The notes below the pieces were generated by a model, which saw only the letters and a list, made by a program, of their open reading frames with translations, was not told the origin of the DNA and did not search any database. Positions 55,702-64,000 of a DNA stretch of 64,000 nucleotides are shown piece by piece (positions within the stretch are counted from its first letter, which is position 1; the number at the start of each line of letters is the position of its first letter). Location of the stretch: NCBI GenBank assembly GCA_036563665.1, contig DATCLY010000043.1:16072-80071 (forward strand), read 5' to 3'. Source of the stretch: FEN-1219 sp036563665 (GTDB taxonomy: Bacteria > Pseudomonadota > Gammaproteobacteria > Steroidobacterales > Rariloculaceae). The position numbers were made by a program, and so were the translations under genes.

Positions 55702-56695
55702 CGCCACACGGATCGCCGTTCTCGGCGCGGGCTCCTGGGGCACGGCGCTCGCGGCACTGTTCGCGCGCACGGGCCACGCCGTCGTGCTCTGGGGGCGGGA
55801 CGGCGCTGTGCTCGAGCAGATCGCCCGCGAGCGGCGCAACCGCCGCTACCTGCCCGACACCGAGCTCCCCGAAGGCCTCGAGGTCACGGCGGACCTCGCG
55901 GCGGCCGTCGCGTCCGCCGACGACGTGCTGGTGGCCGTGCCGAGCCTCGCGTTCCGCGGGGTGCTCGAGGCGCTGAAGACGAGCCCGCCACGGCGGCTCG
56001 CCTGGGCCACGAAGGGCTTCGAGCAGGGCAGCGGCCTGTTGCCCCATCAGGTGGCGGCGGAGGTGTTCCCCGGCGACCTGCCGCGCGCCGTGCTGTCCGG
56101 GCCCACGTTCGCCCGCGAGGTGGCGATCGGCCTGCCGAGCGCGATGACGATCGCGTCGACGGACATGGCCTATGCCCGGCAGCTCGCCGAGTCGATCTCC
56201 ACCGACACCTTCCGCGCCTACATCTCGAGCGACATCGTCGGCGTGGAGGTGGGCGGCGCCACCAAGAACGTCTACGCCATCGCCGCGGGGCTCTCGGACG
56301 GGCTGGGCTACGGGGCGAACACGCGCATCGCGCTCGTCACCCGCGGGCTCGCCGAGATGACCCGGCTCGGGCTCGCGCTCGGCGCACGCGCCCAGACGTT
56401 CATGGGGCTCGCCGGCATCGGCGACCTCGTGCTCACGTGCACGGACGATCAGTCCCGCAACCGCCGCTTCGGCCTCGCGCTCGCGCGCGGCGAGCGCGTC
56501 GAGGCGGCGCTCGCGTCGATCGGTCAGGTGGTGGAGGGCTACTACGGCGCACGCGCCGTGCGTGCCGTGGCCGCGAAGCTCGGGGTGGAGATGCCGATCG
56601 TCGAGCAGCTCCACCGCGTGCTCTACGAGGGCGCGGACCCGCGCGCGGCCGTGGTCGCGCTCATGCGGCGTCCCATTGCCACGGAGGGCAGCTAG
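55655..56695 (+). CDS. gpsA: NAD(P)-dependent glycerol-3-phosphate dehydrogenase (EC 1.1.1.94)
   Basis: From the ATG at 55655 the product is 346 aa. Family homology begins at RIAVLGAGSWGTALAALFARTGH (dinucleotide fold). The catalytic Lys is in GGATKNVYAIAAG, with SGPTFAREVA and LGLGA-like segments present. The ATG gives a 14-residue Pro/Arg extension and overlaps secB by 47 bases. The alternative is the ATT at 55697, next to GGGGAGG and overlapping the secB stop (ATTAA), giving MNATRIAVLG. The second fits homologues better but needs a rare start codon. The enzyme makes glycerol-3-phosphate for phospholipids. Confidence 0.92.
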   Translation: MAPSRPGPPTAGRRINATRIAVLGAGSWGTALAALFARTGHAVVLWGRDGAVLEQIARERRNRRYLPDTELPEGLEVTADLAAAVASADDVLVAVPSLAFRGVLEALKTSPPRRLAWATKGFEQGSGLLPHQVAAEVFPGDLPRAVLSGPTFAREVAIGLPSAMTIASTDMAYARQLAESISTDTFRAYISSDIVGVEVGGATKNVYAIAAGLSDGLGYGANTRIALVTRGLAEMTRLGLALGARAQTFMGLAGIGDLVLTCTDDQSRNRRFGLALARGERVEAALASIGQVVEGYYGARAVRAVAAKLGVEMPIVEQLHRVLYEGADPRAAVVALMRRPIATEGS

Positions 56696-56705
56696 CGGCT
56701 CGCCC

Positions 56706-57170
56706 CTAGGCGCCGTGCTCGAATCCGCACTGGCGCCACGCCTCGTACAGGGCGACGGCCGCCGCGTTCGACAGGTTCAGGCTCCGGTTGCCGGGACGCA
56801 GCGGCAGGCGCACGCGCCGCTCCTCGGGCAGCGACTCGAGCACGGCGTCCGGCAGGCCGCGGGCCTCCGGGCCGAGCAGGAACGCGTCGCCCGGCACGAA
56901 GCGCTGGTCGAACAGCGAGCGTGTCGCCCGCGTGGTGAGGGCGAAAATGCGCGCGTCGCCGAGCCGGGCGCGGCACGCCTCCCAGCTCGCGTGCTCCTCG
57001 ATGTTCGCGAGCTCGTGATAGTCGAGCCCGGCGCGCCGCAGCCGCCGCTCCTCCAGCGTGAAGCCGAGGGGGTGCACGAGGTGCAAGGTCGCGCCCACGT
57101 TCGCGCAGAGCCTGATCACGTTGCCCGTGTTGGGCGGGATCTCGGGCTGGTAGAGGATCAAATGAAACAT
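56706..57170 (-). CDS. trmL: TrmL, tRNA (cytidine/uridine-34-2'-O)-methyltransferase
   Basis: The product is 154 aa, a minimal SPOUT enzyme. MFHLILYQPEIPPNTGNVIRLCANVGATLHLV is the family N-terminus. LLGPEARGLP and the knot LRPGNRSLNLSNAAAVALYEAW are complete. It methylates the wobble position of tRNA-Leu. An AAGGA ribosome site precedes the ATG at 57168-57170. That start codon lies within the first codons of the divergent pyrD gene. It converges with gpsA. Confidence 0.95.
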   Translation of the reverse strand: MFHLILYQPEIPPNTGNVIRLCANVGATLHLVHPLGFTLEERRLRRAGLDYHELANIEEHASWEACRARLGDARIFALTTRATRSLFDQRFVPGDAFLLGPEARGLPDAVLESLPEERRVRLPLRPGNRSLNLSNAAAVALYEAWRQCGFEHGA

Positions 57171-58160
57171 ATATCCTTGCGCACGATGTCCGCGCACGCC
57201 ACGCCGTCCGACCGACTCGCGGTCAGCTTTTGCGGCCTCGAGCTCAAGTCGCCGGTCATATTGTTGTCCGGCTGCGTGGGGTTCGGCGAAGAGTACACGC
57301 GCGTGGAAGGCTTCTCGAACCGCGACGTGGGGGCGGTGGTGCTGAAGGGCACCACGCTCGCGCCCCGGCTCGGCAACCCGCCGCACCGCGTGTGGGAGAC
57401 GCCGAGCGGCATGCTGAACGCCATCGGGCTGCAGAACCCGGGCGTCGACTACGTCGTCCGCCACATCCTACCCACGCTCGACTTCACGGAGACGCGCTTC
57501 ATCGCGAACGTCTGCGGCTCCACGATCGAGGAGTACGCCGAGGTCGCGCGCCGCTTCGACGACTCGCCCATCGACGCGATGGAGATCAACATCTCCTGCC
57601 CGAACGTGAAGGAAGGCGGCGTCGCGTTCGGCAACTATCCGGACATGTCGGCGCGCGTGGTGGCGGCCTGCCGGGCGGTCACGAGCAAGCCTCTGATCAC
57701 GAAGCTCTCGCCCAACCAGACCGACATCGTGGCGAACGCGCGCGCCTGCATCGACGCGGGCACCGACGGCCTCTCGGTGATCAACACGATCATGGGGATG
57801 GCTATCGACGTGGAGACGCGCCGCCCCATCATCGGCAACGTGCAGGGCGGGCTCTCGGGGCCGGCCATCAAGCCCATCGCGCTGCTCAAGGTGTATCAGG
57901 TGCACCAGGAGGCGCGCCGCCACGGCGTGCCGATCGTCGGCCAGGGCGGCATCGAGTCGGCCCGCGACGCGCTCGAGTTCGTGCTCGCAGGCGCCACCGC
58001 CGTGGGCGTGGGCACGGCGCTGTTCTACGATCCCCTCGTCGCGCCCAAGATCAACGCGGGGCTCGACGAGTACCTGCGCAGGCACGGCTACGCGTCGCTC
58101 GAGGAGCTGGTCGGAAGCATCGACTCGGGCGCGGCGGTCGACGTGGCGGCCAGCGGCTGA
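57162..58160 (+). CDS. pyrD: Dihydroorotate dehydrogenase, class 1B catalytic subunit type
   Basis: The product is 332 aa from the ATG at 57162, which has an AGAGGA ribosome site; ATG 57186 is an alternative without one. The class 1B pattern is clear: SGCVGFGEEYTRVEGF, VVLKGTTLAPRLGNPPHRV, ETPSGMLNAIGLQNPGVD, and the catalytic Cys in INISCPNVKEGGVAFG. FMN-binding TKLSPNQTDI, GLSGPAIKP and PIVGQGGIESARDALEF follow. Class 1B enzymes normally pair with the PyrK Fe-S/FAD subunit, not seen here. Gammaproteobacteria usually use class 2 PyrD. lpxA follows after eight bases. Confidence 0.88.
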   Translation: MKHISLRTMSAHATPSDRLAVSFCGLELKSPVILLSGCVGFGEEYTRVEGFSNRDVGAVVLKGTTLAPRLGNPPHRVWETPSGMLNAIGLQNPGVDYVVRHILPTLDFTETRFIANVCGSTIEEYAEVARRFDDSPIDAMEINISCPNVKEGGVAFGNYPDMSARVVAACRAVTSKPLITKLSPNQTDIVANARACIDAGTDGLSVINTIMGMAIDVETRRPIIGNVQGGLSGPAIKPIALLKVYQVHQEARRHGVPIVGQGGIESARDALEFVLAGATAVGVGTALFYDPLVAPKINAGLDEYLRRHGYASLEELVGSIDSGAAVDVAASG

Positions 58161-58168
58161 GGCGCCCC

Positions 58169-58957
58169 GTGCCCCGCATCCATCCGCTCGCCTCCGTGCA
58201 CCCGGAAGCCGTCATCGCGGACGACGCCGAGATCGGCCCGTACTGCGTGATCGGGGGCGAGGTGACGATCGGCCCCCGCACCGTCGTGGAGTCGCACGCG
58301 CGGATCGGCAGCCGCTTCGGACGCGTGACGATCGGCGCCGACAACCTCATCCAGGCCGGCGCCGTGCTGGGCGGCCCGCCGCAGGACCACACCTACGAGG
58401 GCGGCTACACGGAGCTCGTGATCGGCAACAACAACCGCATCGGCGAGTACGCCACCATCAACCTGGGCTCCGTGAAGAGCGGCGTGACCCGGATCGGCGA
58501 CCACAACCTGATCATGGCGTACGTCCACATCGGTCACGACTGCCAGCTGGGCGATCACATCGTGATCACCAACGCCACGCAGCTCGCCGGGCACGTCACG
58601 ATCGAGTCGCACGCGCTGCTCTCCGGCCTCGGGGGCGCCACGCAGTTCGTGCGGTTCGGCGCCTATTCGTTCCTCGTGGCGGGCTCCTTCGCGAACAAGG
58701 ACATTCCGCCGTACACCATCGCCGAGGGCCATTGGGCCGTGCCGCGCGCCTGCAATCGAGTGGGGCTCAAGCGCGCCGGGTTCGACGCCGCCGAGCGCGG
58801 CAACATCGAGCGAGCCGTGCGCATCGTGCTCGACCGCTCGTTGACGATGGAGGAGATCGTCGCGCGCATCGAGGAGGAATGCGCCCCGAGCCCGCAGATC
58901 GAGCATTTCCTGCGCTTCCTGCGCACGTCGAAGCGGGGCATCGCGCGAGGCACCTGA
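58169..58957 (+). CDS. lpxA: LpxA, acyl-ACP:UDP-N-acylglucosamine acyltransferase
   Basis: The product is 262 aa from a GTG. A left-handed beta-helix of hexapeptide repeats covers about residues 5-185 (IHPLASVHPEAVIADDAEIG onward). The catalytic His is in LIMAYVHIGHDCQLGDH, and GLGGATQFVRFGAYSFLVAG with the helical C-terminus is typical. LpxA starts lipid A synthesis in the cytoplasm. Here it is not with lpxD-fabZ-lpxB but follows pyrD and precedes a GnnA-like gene, so it may acylate the diamino sugar nucleotide. Confidence 0.93.
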   Translation: MPRIHPLASVHPEAVIADDAEIGPYCVIGGEVTIGPRTVVESHARIGSRFGRVTIGADNLIQAGAVLGGPPQDHTYEGGYTELVIGNNNRIGEYATINLGSVKSGVTRIGDHNLIMAYVHIGHDCQLGDHIVITNATQLAGHVTIESHALLSGLGGATQFVRFGAYSFLVAGSFANKDIPPYTIAEGHWAVPRACNRVGLKRAGFDAAERGNIERAVRIVLDRSLTMEEIVARIEEECAPSPQIEHFLRFLRTSKRGIARGT

Positions 58958-59892
58958 TGCTGCGAGTAGCCGTTGTCGGGGTAGGCTACCTCGGTCGCTA
59001 TCACGTCGAGAAGTATCGGGCGATCGAGGGCGTGTCGCTGGTGGGCGTGGCCGACATCGACCCGGCGGCCGCGCGGCGCGCGGCGGCGGACTTCGGCGTG
59101 CCGTGCTTCACGGATCATCGCGAGCTCGCGGGCCGCGTGGACGCCGTGACCATCGCGGCGAGCACGGCGGCGCATTTCGAGCTCGCGCGGTTCTTCCTGG
59201 AGCGGGACGTGCACGTGCTCGTGGAGAAGCCCATGACCCGCACGAGCGCGGAAGGTCGCGAGCTCACGGAGCTCGCAGAGCGGCGCGGGCTCAAGCTCCA
59301 GGTGGGGCACGTGGAGCGGTTCAACCCGGCGCTCGTCGCCGCGCGCGAGAGGCTCGGCGACGTGCGCTTCATCGAGTCGCACCGGCTCGCGCCGTTCAAG
59401 GCGCGGGGCGCGGACGTGAACGTCGTGCTCGATCTCATGATCCACGACCTGGACGTCGTGCTCGCGCTGACGGGCTCGACGCCCGTGGAGGTGTCCGCCG
59501 TCGGCGTCGCCGTGCTCACCGAGCACGTGGACATCGCGAGCGCGCGCATCGGCCTCGCGAACGGCGCGGTGGCGAACCTCACGGCGTCGCGCGCGTCCAC
59601 GGCCGCTCAACGCAAGTTCCGCGTGTTCCAGCGCAACCAGTATCTCGCGCTCGATCTCGGCGAAGGCACGCTGCGGCGCGTCGAGAACGAGGGCGGCAAG
59701 CTCGAGGAGGAGACGTTTCGGCCCGAGAAGCGCGATGCGCTGCTCGACGAGGTGCGGGCGTTCGTGACCGCCGTCCGCGACGACCAGCCCTGCCCCGTCA
59801 CGGGCCGGGACGGCGTCGCCGCCCTCGAGCTCGCGGAGGCCGTGATCGCCGACATCGATCGCCGCAGCGGTGGCCGGCTGACCTGGGGGTAG
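58957..59892 (+). CDS. Gfo/Idh/MocA oxidoreductase, GnnA-like
   Basis: The product is 311 aa. The Rossmann motif VAVVGVGYLGRYHVEKYR lies at the N-terminus. The family EKPM motif (LVEKPMTRTSAEG near residue 90), LQVGHVERFNP and the active-site IHDLDVVLAL with its His follow. In Acidithiobacillus ferrooxidans GnnA, a member of this family encoded beside lpxA, oxidises UDP-GlcNAc at C3 before GnnB adds an amine, giving diamino lipid A. The TGATG overlap with lpxA strongly suggests the same pathway here. No gnnB-like aminotransferase is in the window. Confidence 0.82.
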   Translation: MLRVAVVGVGYLGRYHVEKYRAIEGVSLVGVADIDPAAARRAAADFGVPCFTDHRELAGRVDAVTIAASTAAHFELARFFLERDVHVLVEKPMTRTSAEGRELTELAERRGLKLQVGHVERFNPALVAARERLGDVRFIESHRLAPFKARGADVNVVLDLMIHDLDVVLALTGSTPVEVSAVGVAVLTEHVDIASARIGLANGAVANLTASRASTAAQRKFRVFQRNQYLALDLGEGTLRRVENEGGKLEEETFRPEKRDALLDEVRAFVTAVRDDQPCPVTGRDGVAALELAEAVIADIDRRSGGRLTWG

Positions 59893-59912
59893 CAGGTGCT
59901 CGGCCGCACTCG

Positions 59913-60161
59913 ATGACGACACGACCCCTCGCGTTCGCCGCGCTGCTCGGCGCGGTGCTCGCGCTCGCCACGCCGCAGGCGACACCGCAGCAAGCGCCGG
60001 CGACGCTCGCCGGCCGCTGGGAAGGCACGCTCGATGCCGGCGTGCCGAAGCTCCGCCTCGTGCTCGACATCGTCGCGCGCGACGCGGGCGGTCATCAGGG
60101 CACGCTCCTGCACCAGAACGGGCTCGCGCTGCGCGGCGCGCGCGTCGGGGGCGCGCGGTAG
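59913..60161 (+). CDS. Short secreted protein, probably a truncated alpha/beta-hydrolase N-terminal domain
   Basis: The product is 82 aa. A signal peptide (LAFAALLGAVLALATPQA) is followed by LAGRWEGTLDAGVPKLRLVLDIVARDAGGHQGTL. This pattern resembles the beta-strand module found before the hydrolase domain in some secreted alpha/beta-hydrolases. The frame stops after GGAR, one base before the end of ntrC on the other strand, and no hydrolase domain follows. It looks like a gene remnant left when a downstream segment was lost, but a short functional protein cannot be excluded. Confidence 0.5.
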   Translation: MTTRPLAFAALLGAVLALATPQATPQQAPATLAGRWEGTLDAGVPKLRLVLDIVARDAGGHQGTLLHQNGLALRGARVGGAR

Positions 60162-61561
<1,400 letters not shown>

Positions 61562-61562
<1 letters not shown>

Positions 61563-62635
61563 CACTCCTGCTCCCCACCGTTGCCGTTCGCCACCGGCAG
61601 ACGGAGCTGGAACACCGTCTTGCCCGGCTGGCTCACGAACTCGATGAGACCGCCGTTGCGGGTCACGAGATCCTGCGCGATCGTGAGGCCGAGGCCCGTG
61701 CCCGTGGGCCGGCCCGACACGAGCGGGTAGAAGATCGTGTCGCGCAGGTCGTCCGGAATGCCGGGCCCGTCGTCCTCGATCTCGGCGGACAGCACGAGCC
61801 GGTGCTGCTCCCCGCCGAGGATGAAGTTCGACAGCGCGCGCGTCCTGAAGATCAGCCGGCCACGTTCGCCCACGGCCTGCAGGGCGTTGCGCGCGAGGTT
61901 CAGGAACGCCTGGATCATCTGATTGCGGTCCACCGTCACGGGCGGCAGGCTCGGGTCGTAGTCGCGCACGAGCTCCACCCCGGCCGGCTTCTCCGCTTCG
62001 ATGAGCTGAGCCACGTGCTCGGTGATGCGGTGGATGTTCAACGTCTCGGGCTGCGGCGCGCCGCCCGCCCGCAGGATGCCGTCCACGAGCGAGGCGAGCC
62101 GGTCGGCCTCCTCGATGATCACGCGCGTGTACTGCTTGAGATCCGGATCCGGAAGCTGGCGCTCGAGAAGCTGCGCGGCCCCTCGCAGGCCGCCGAGCGG
62201 GTTCTTCACCTCGTGCGCGAGCTGCCGGATGATGCGGCGCGAAAGCTGCTGCTGCGCCACGAGCTCCGCCTCCCGCCGCACCTTGCGGTCGCGCTCCGTG
62301 TCGAGCAGCTCGAGCAGCAGCGCGGGCTCCCGCTCGAGCGGGGTGGCCCGGCAATCGAGCAGCACCTCGCGGTCGGCGACGCGCGCGGCGAGCTCGCGCA
62401 GCCCGAAGGTGAGCCCGGACTCGAGCGCACGGCGGCAGAGCGCGATGAGCTCGTGCGCCGGGTGCACCACGTCGGCGATCGGGCGGCCCGCGACGCGGCG
62501 TTCGCTGAGCCCGAGCAGGCTCTCCGCCGCGGTGTTCATGGCGAGCACGACCAGGCTGTCGTCGAGCACGACGACGGCCGTGGTGAGGCCCTGGAGCACG
62601 CTGTCGGCGTCGGGCGCGCGGCGCGCGCCGGCCAC
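61562..62635 (-). CDS. glnL: NtrB (GlnL), nitrogen sensor kinase
   Basis: The product is 357 aa from the GTG at 62635. A GTG at 62599 is also possible; neither has a clear ribosome site. A PAS domain (VLQGLTTAVVVLDDSLVVLAMN) is followed by the phosphorylated His in RQLAHEVKNPLGGLRGAAQLL and the kinase boxes FLNLARNALQAV, EDDGPGIPDDL and GTGLGLTIAQDL. It is soluble and phosphorylates NtrC under the control of PII. The stop shares one base with the ntrC start (TGATG). Confidence 0.93.
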
Positions 62636-62688
62636 CGAGCCGTGCGACGACGATGGGGCGCTCGAGAAGAGCCGCCTGCCGGCGGCCG

Positions 62689-63228
62689 TTATCGCCGCGC
62701 GTTCGGGTTGTTCGGGTTCAGGATGCTGGTCTGCTGGACCATGAACGTGACGGGATCCGAGCGGGTGACCTCCCGTTCGCCCTCGAGGATCACGGCTTGC
62801 AGCGTGTGGACCCCACGAAAGACGTCGGGCACCGTGAACTGCAAGCTCGTGGTGTTCAGGTTCAGCCGCTGGCCGTCGAACACGACGTCGACGCGCTGAC
62901 CGGGCCGCAGCGGCGGCACGACGTCGAGCTGAACCTCGAGCATCGCGCCGATGTTCCACAGCGTTTCCTGCTCCGCGGGGCGCACCACCCACACCGTCTG
63001 GGACGGTCCCGTCGCGGCCGTGTCCGTGGGCTGCGACGGCTGCGCAGCCGACGGCTGCGCGGCGGGCGTCGGGGAGATACGCACGGAGTCGCGGATCTCG
63101 ATCTGGCGCGCGCCGGGAACGGGCGTGTCGGAGTAGTGCACCTGGCCGGTTTCGTCCACCCACGTCCACACCGTGGCGGCGTTCGCGGCGGTGAAAGAGA
63201 GGGACAGGACGATCAGCCACTTATACAC
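62689..63228 (-). CDS. DUF4124 periplasmic protein between glnA and ntrB
   Basis: The product is 179 aa from a GTG. A signal peptide (MYKWLIVLSLSFTAANAA) is followed by the DUF4124 motif TVWTWVDETGQVHYSDTPVPGA. A Pro/Ser/Thr-rich linker and a beta-rich C-terminal domain (LDVVPPLRPGQRVDVVFDGQ, HTLQAVILEGEREV) follow. Function is unknown. It is conserved at this spot between glnA and ntrBC in many gammaproteobacteria. It is the second DUF4124 protein of the window. Confidence 0.88.
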   Translation of the reverse strand: MYKWLIVLSLSFTAANAATVWTWVDETGQVHYSDTPVPGARQIEIRDSVRISPTPAAQPSAAQPSQPTDTAATGPSQTVWVVRPAEQETLWNIGAMLEVQLDVVPPLRPGQRVDVVFDGQRLNLNTTSLQFTVPDVFRGVHTLQAVILEGEREVTRSDPVTFMVQQTSILNPNNPNARR

Positions 63229-63268
63229 GCTCCCAGCTTAGCTCCGGCGGGACGAGGTGCCAACGGGG

Positions 63269-63295
63269 GCGGCGGGATTCTGCGAACCCCGCCGC
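63269..63295 (-). terminator. Hairpin downstream of glnA
   Basis: GCGGCGGG (63269-63276) pairs with CCCGCCGC (63288-63295) around an 11-base loop, 34 bases past the glnA stop. No T tract follows on the minus strand, so it may only stabilise the 3' end of the message or weaken read-through into ntrBC. Confidence 0.35.
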
Positions 63296-63328
63296 ATTCC
63301 CGATTTGACAAAACTCCCGCGCAGTCCG

Positions 63329-64000
63329 TTACAGGCTGTAGTACATGTCGAACTCGACGGGATGCGTCGTCATCTGCAGTCGCGTGATCTCCTGCTGCTT
63401 CAAGGCGATGTAGGCATCGATCATGTCGTCCGTGAAGACGTCGCCCGCCTTCAGGAACGCGCGGTCCTTGTCGAGGGCCTCGAGCGCCTGCTGCAGGCTG
63501 AAGCACACCGTCGGGATGTTCTTTTCCTCCTCCGGCGGCAGGTCGTAGAGGTCCTTGTCCGCCGGCTCGCCCGGGTGCAGCTTGCGCTGGATGCCGTCGA
63601 GGCCGGCCATCATCATGGCGGCGAACGCGAAGTAGGGGTTCGCCATGCTGTCCGGGAACCGCACCTCGATGCGCCGCGCCTTCGGGTTGGACACGTACGG
63701 GATGCGGATCGACGCGGAGCGGTTGCGCGCCGAGTAGGCGAGCAGCGTGGGCGCCTCGAAGCCCTTCACGAGCCGCTTGTAGCTGTTCGTGGACGGGTTG
63801 GTGAACGCGTTCAGCGCGTGCGCGTGCTTCAGGATGCCGCCGATGTAGTACAGCGCGGTCTCCGACAACCCGCCGTAGCCGTCGCCCGTGAACAGGTTCT
63901 TGCCGTCCTTCGCGAGCGACTGGTGCACGTGCATGCCGTTGCCGTTGTCGCCGACGAGCGGCTTCGGCATGAACGTGGCCGTCTTGCCGTAGCTGTGGGC
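63329..64000 (-). CDS. glnA: Glutamine synthetase type I, C-terminal part (5' end outside window)
   Basis: The last 223 codons are visible. They include the ATP/ammonia-site segment FMPKPLVGDNGNGMHVHQSL, the loop FTNPSTNSYKRLVKGFEAP, the RNRSASIRIP arginine motif and the tail to EFDMYYSL. The adenylylation tyrosine is present in KDLYDLPPEEEK, so activity should be controlled by GlnE. It assimilates ammonium into glutamine. ntrB and ntrC follow on the same strand, the usual glnA-ntrBC arrangement. Confidence 0.97.
   Translation of the reverse strand, partial: AHSYGKTATFMPKPLVGDNGNGMHVHQSLAKDGKNLFTGDGYGGLSETALYYIGGILKHAHALNAFTNPSTNSYKRLVKGFEAPTLLAYSARNRSASIRIPYVSNPKARRIEVRFPDSMANPYFAFAAMMMAGLDGIQRKLHPGEPADKDLYDLPPEEEKNIPTVCFSLQQALEALDKDRAFLKAGDVFTDDMIDAYIALKQQEITRLQMTTHPVEFDMYYSL

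Noticed and set aside
63305..63333. Perfect TTGACA on the plus strand at the end of glnA
   Set aside because: No -10 box at suitable distance (GTTACA or TTACAG only) and no plus-strand gene follows.

Overview
The window is a GC-rich (roughly 70% by eye) stretch of chromosome from a gammaproteobacterium. The order dapF-DUF484-xerC-hslV-hslU-DUF971-ubiE-ubiJ-ubiB, the algZ-algR pair beside hemX-hemY, the PilW-PilX-PilY1-PilE minor-pilin block, ntrB-ntrC beside glnA, and REP-like palindromes of the type seen in Xanthomonas, Lysobacter and Pseudomonas all fit a Xanthomonadales/Steroidobacterales/Nevskiales-like lineage. The species cannot be fixed from the sequence. Almost everything is housekeeping. 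No rRNA, integrase, transposase, prophage or CRISPR array was seen; one tRNA-Arg is present.

Layout. 1-5.2 kb: end of a type IV pilus minor-pilin operon (pilW, pilX, a small unknown secreted protein, pilY1, pilE). 5.3-10.1 kb: aroK-aroB-dgt, a REP palindrome, then pyrF and a DUF445 membrane protein. 10.1-13.1 kb: tesA-fadD, divergent from an orphan YbbA-type ABC ATPase. 13.1-13.8 kb: about 700 bp without a gene, built from inverted and quasi-tandem repeats, where the YbbP permease would be expected. 13.8-19.8 kb (minus strand): a 2-hydroxyacid dehydrogenase, PEP carboxylase, an ABC exporter and a small ribbon-helix-helix-like protein. 20.0-28.4 kb: a promoter, a leader ORF with tandem Trp codons, an attenuator-like hairpin, then trpE-G-D-C-F-B-A, an EEP-family phosphatase and a CinA-type protein, all overlapping. 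28.4-36.3 kb (minus): the nine-gene dapF-to-ubiB operon. 36.4-38.7 kb: ubiD and an orphan ParA ATPase. 38.7-43.3 kb (minus): hemY, hemX, algR, algZ and a DUF4124 protein. 43.6-46.0 kb: ubiK, comM and a membrane-anchored cytochrome c5. 46.1-54.3 kb (minus): tRNA-Arg, a run of small accessory genes (CHRD, DUF6881-like, RRM, DUF6174-like, DUF3012 lipoprotein, GFA, SugE/Gdx, DUF1330), then a diguanylate cyclase, CtpA and EnvC. 54.4-56.7 kb: rhodanese-grxC-secB-gpsA. 56.7-60.2 kb: trmL divergent from a class 1B pyrD, followed by lpxA, a GnnA-like oxidoreductase and a truncated ORF. 60.2-64 kb (minus): ntrC, ntrB, a DUF4124 protein and the 3' part of glnA.

Links between the parts. AlgZ(FimS)/AlgR is the two-component system that controls the fimU-pilVWXY1E operon in Pseudomonas aeruginosa, and both halves of that circuit lie here. 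Three ubiquinone blocks (ubiE-ubiJ-ubiB, ubiD, ubiK) point to aerobic respiration with ubiquinone. The trp leader suggests transcription attenuation of the whole tryptophan pathway. LpxA followed by a GnnA-like dehydrogenase suggests 2,3-diamino-sugar lipid A. Several starts are tight: overlapping stop/start codons, possibly leaderless mRNAs, possible CTG and ATT starts, and two divergent pairs whose start codons touch or overlap.
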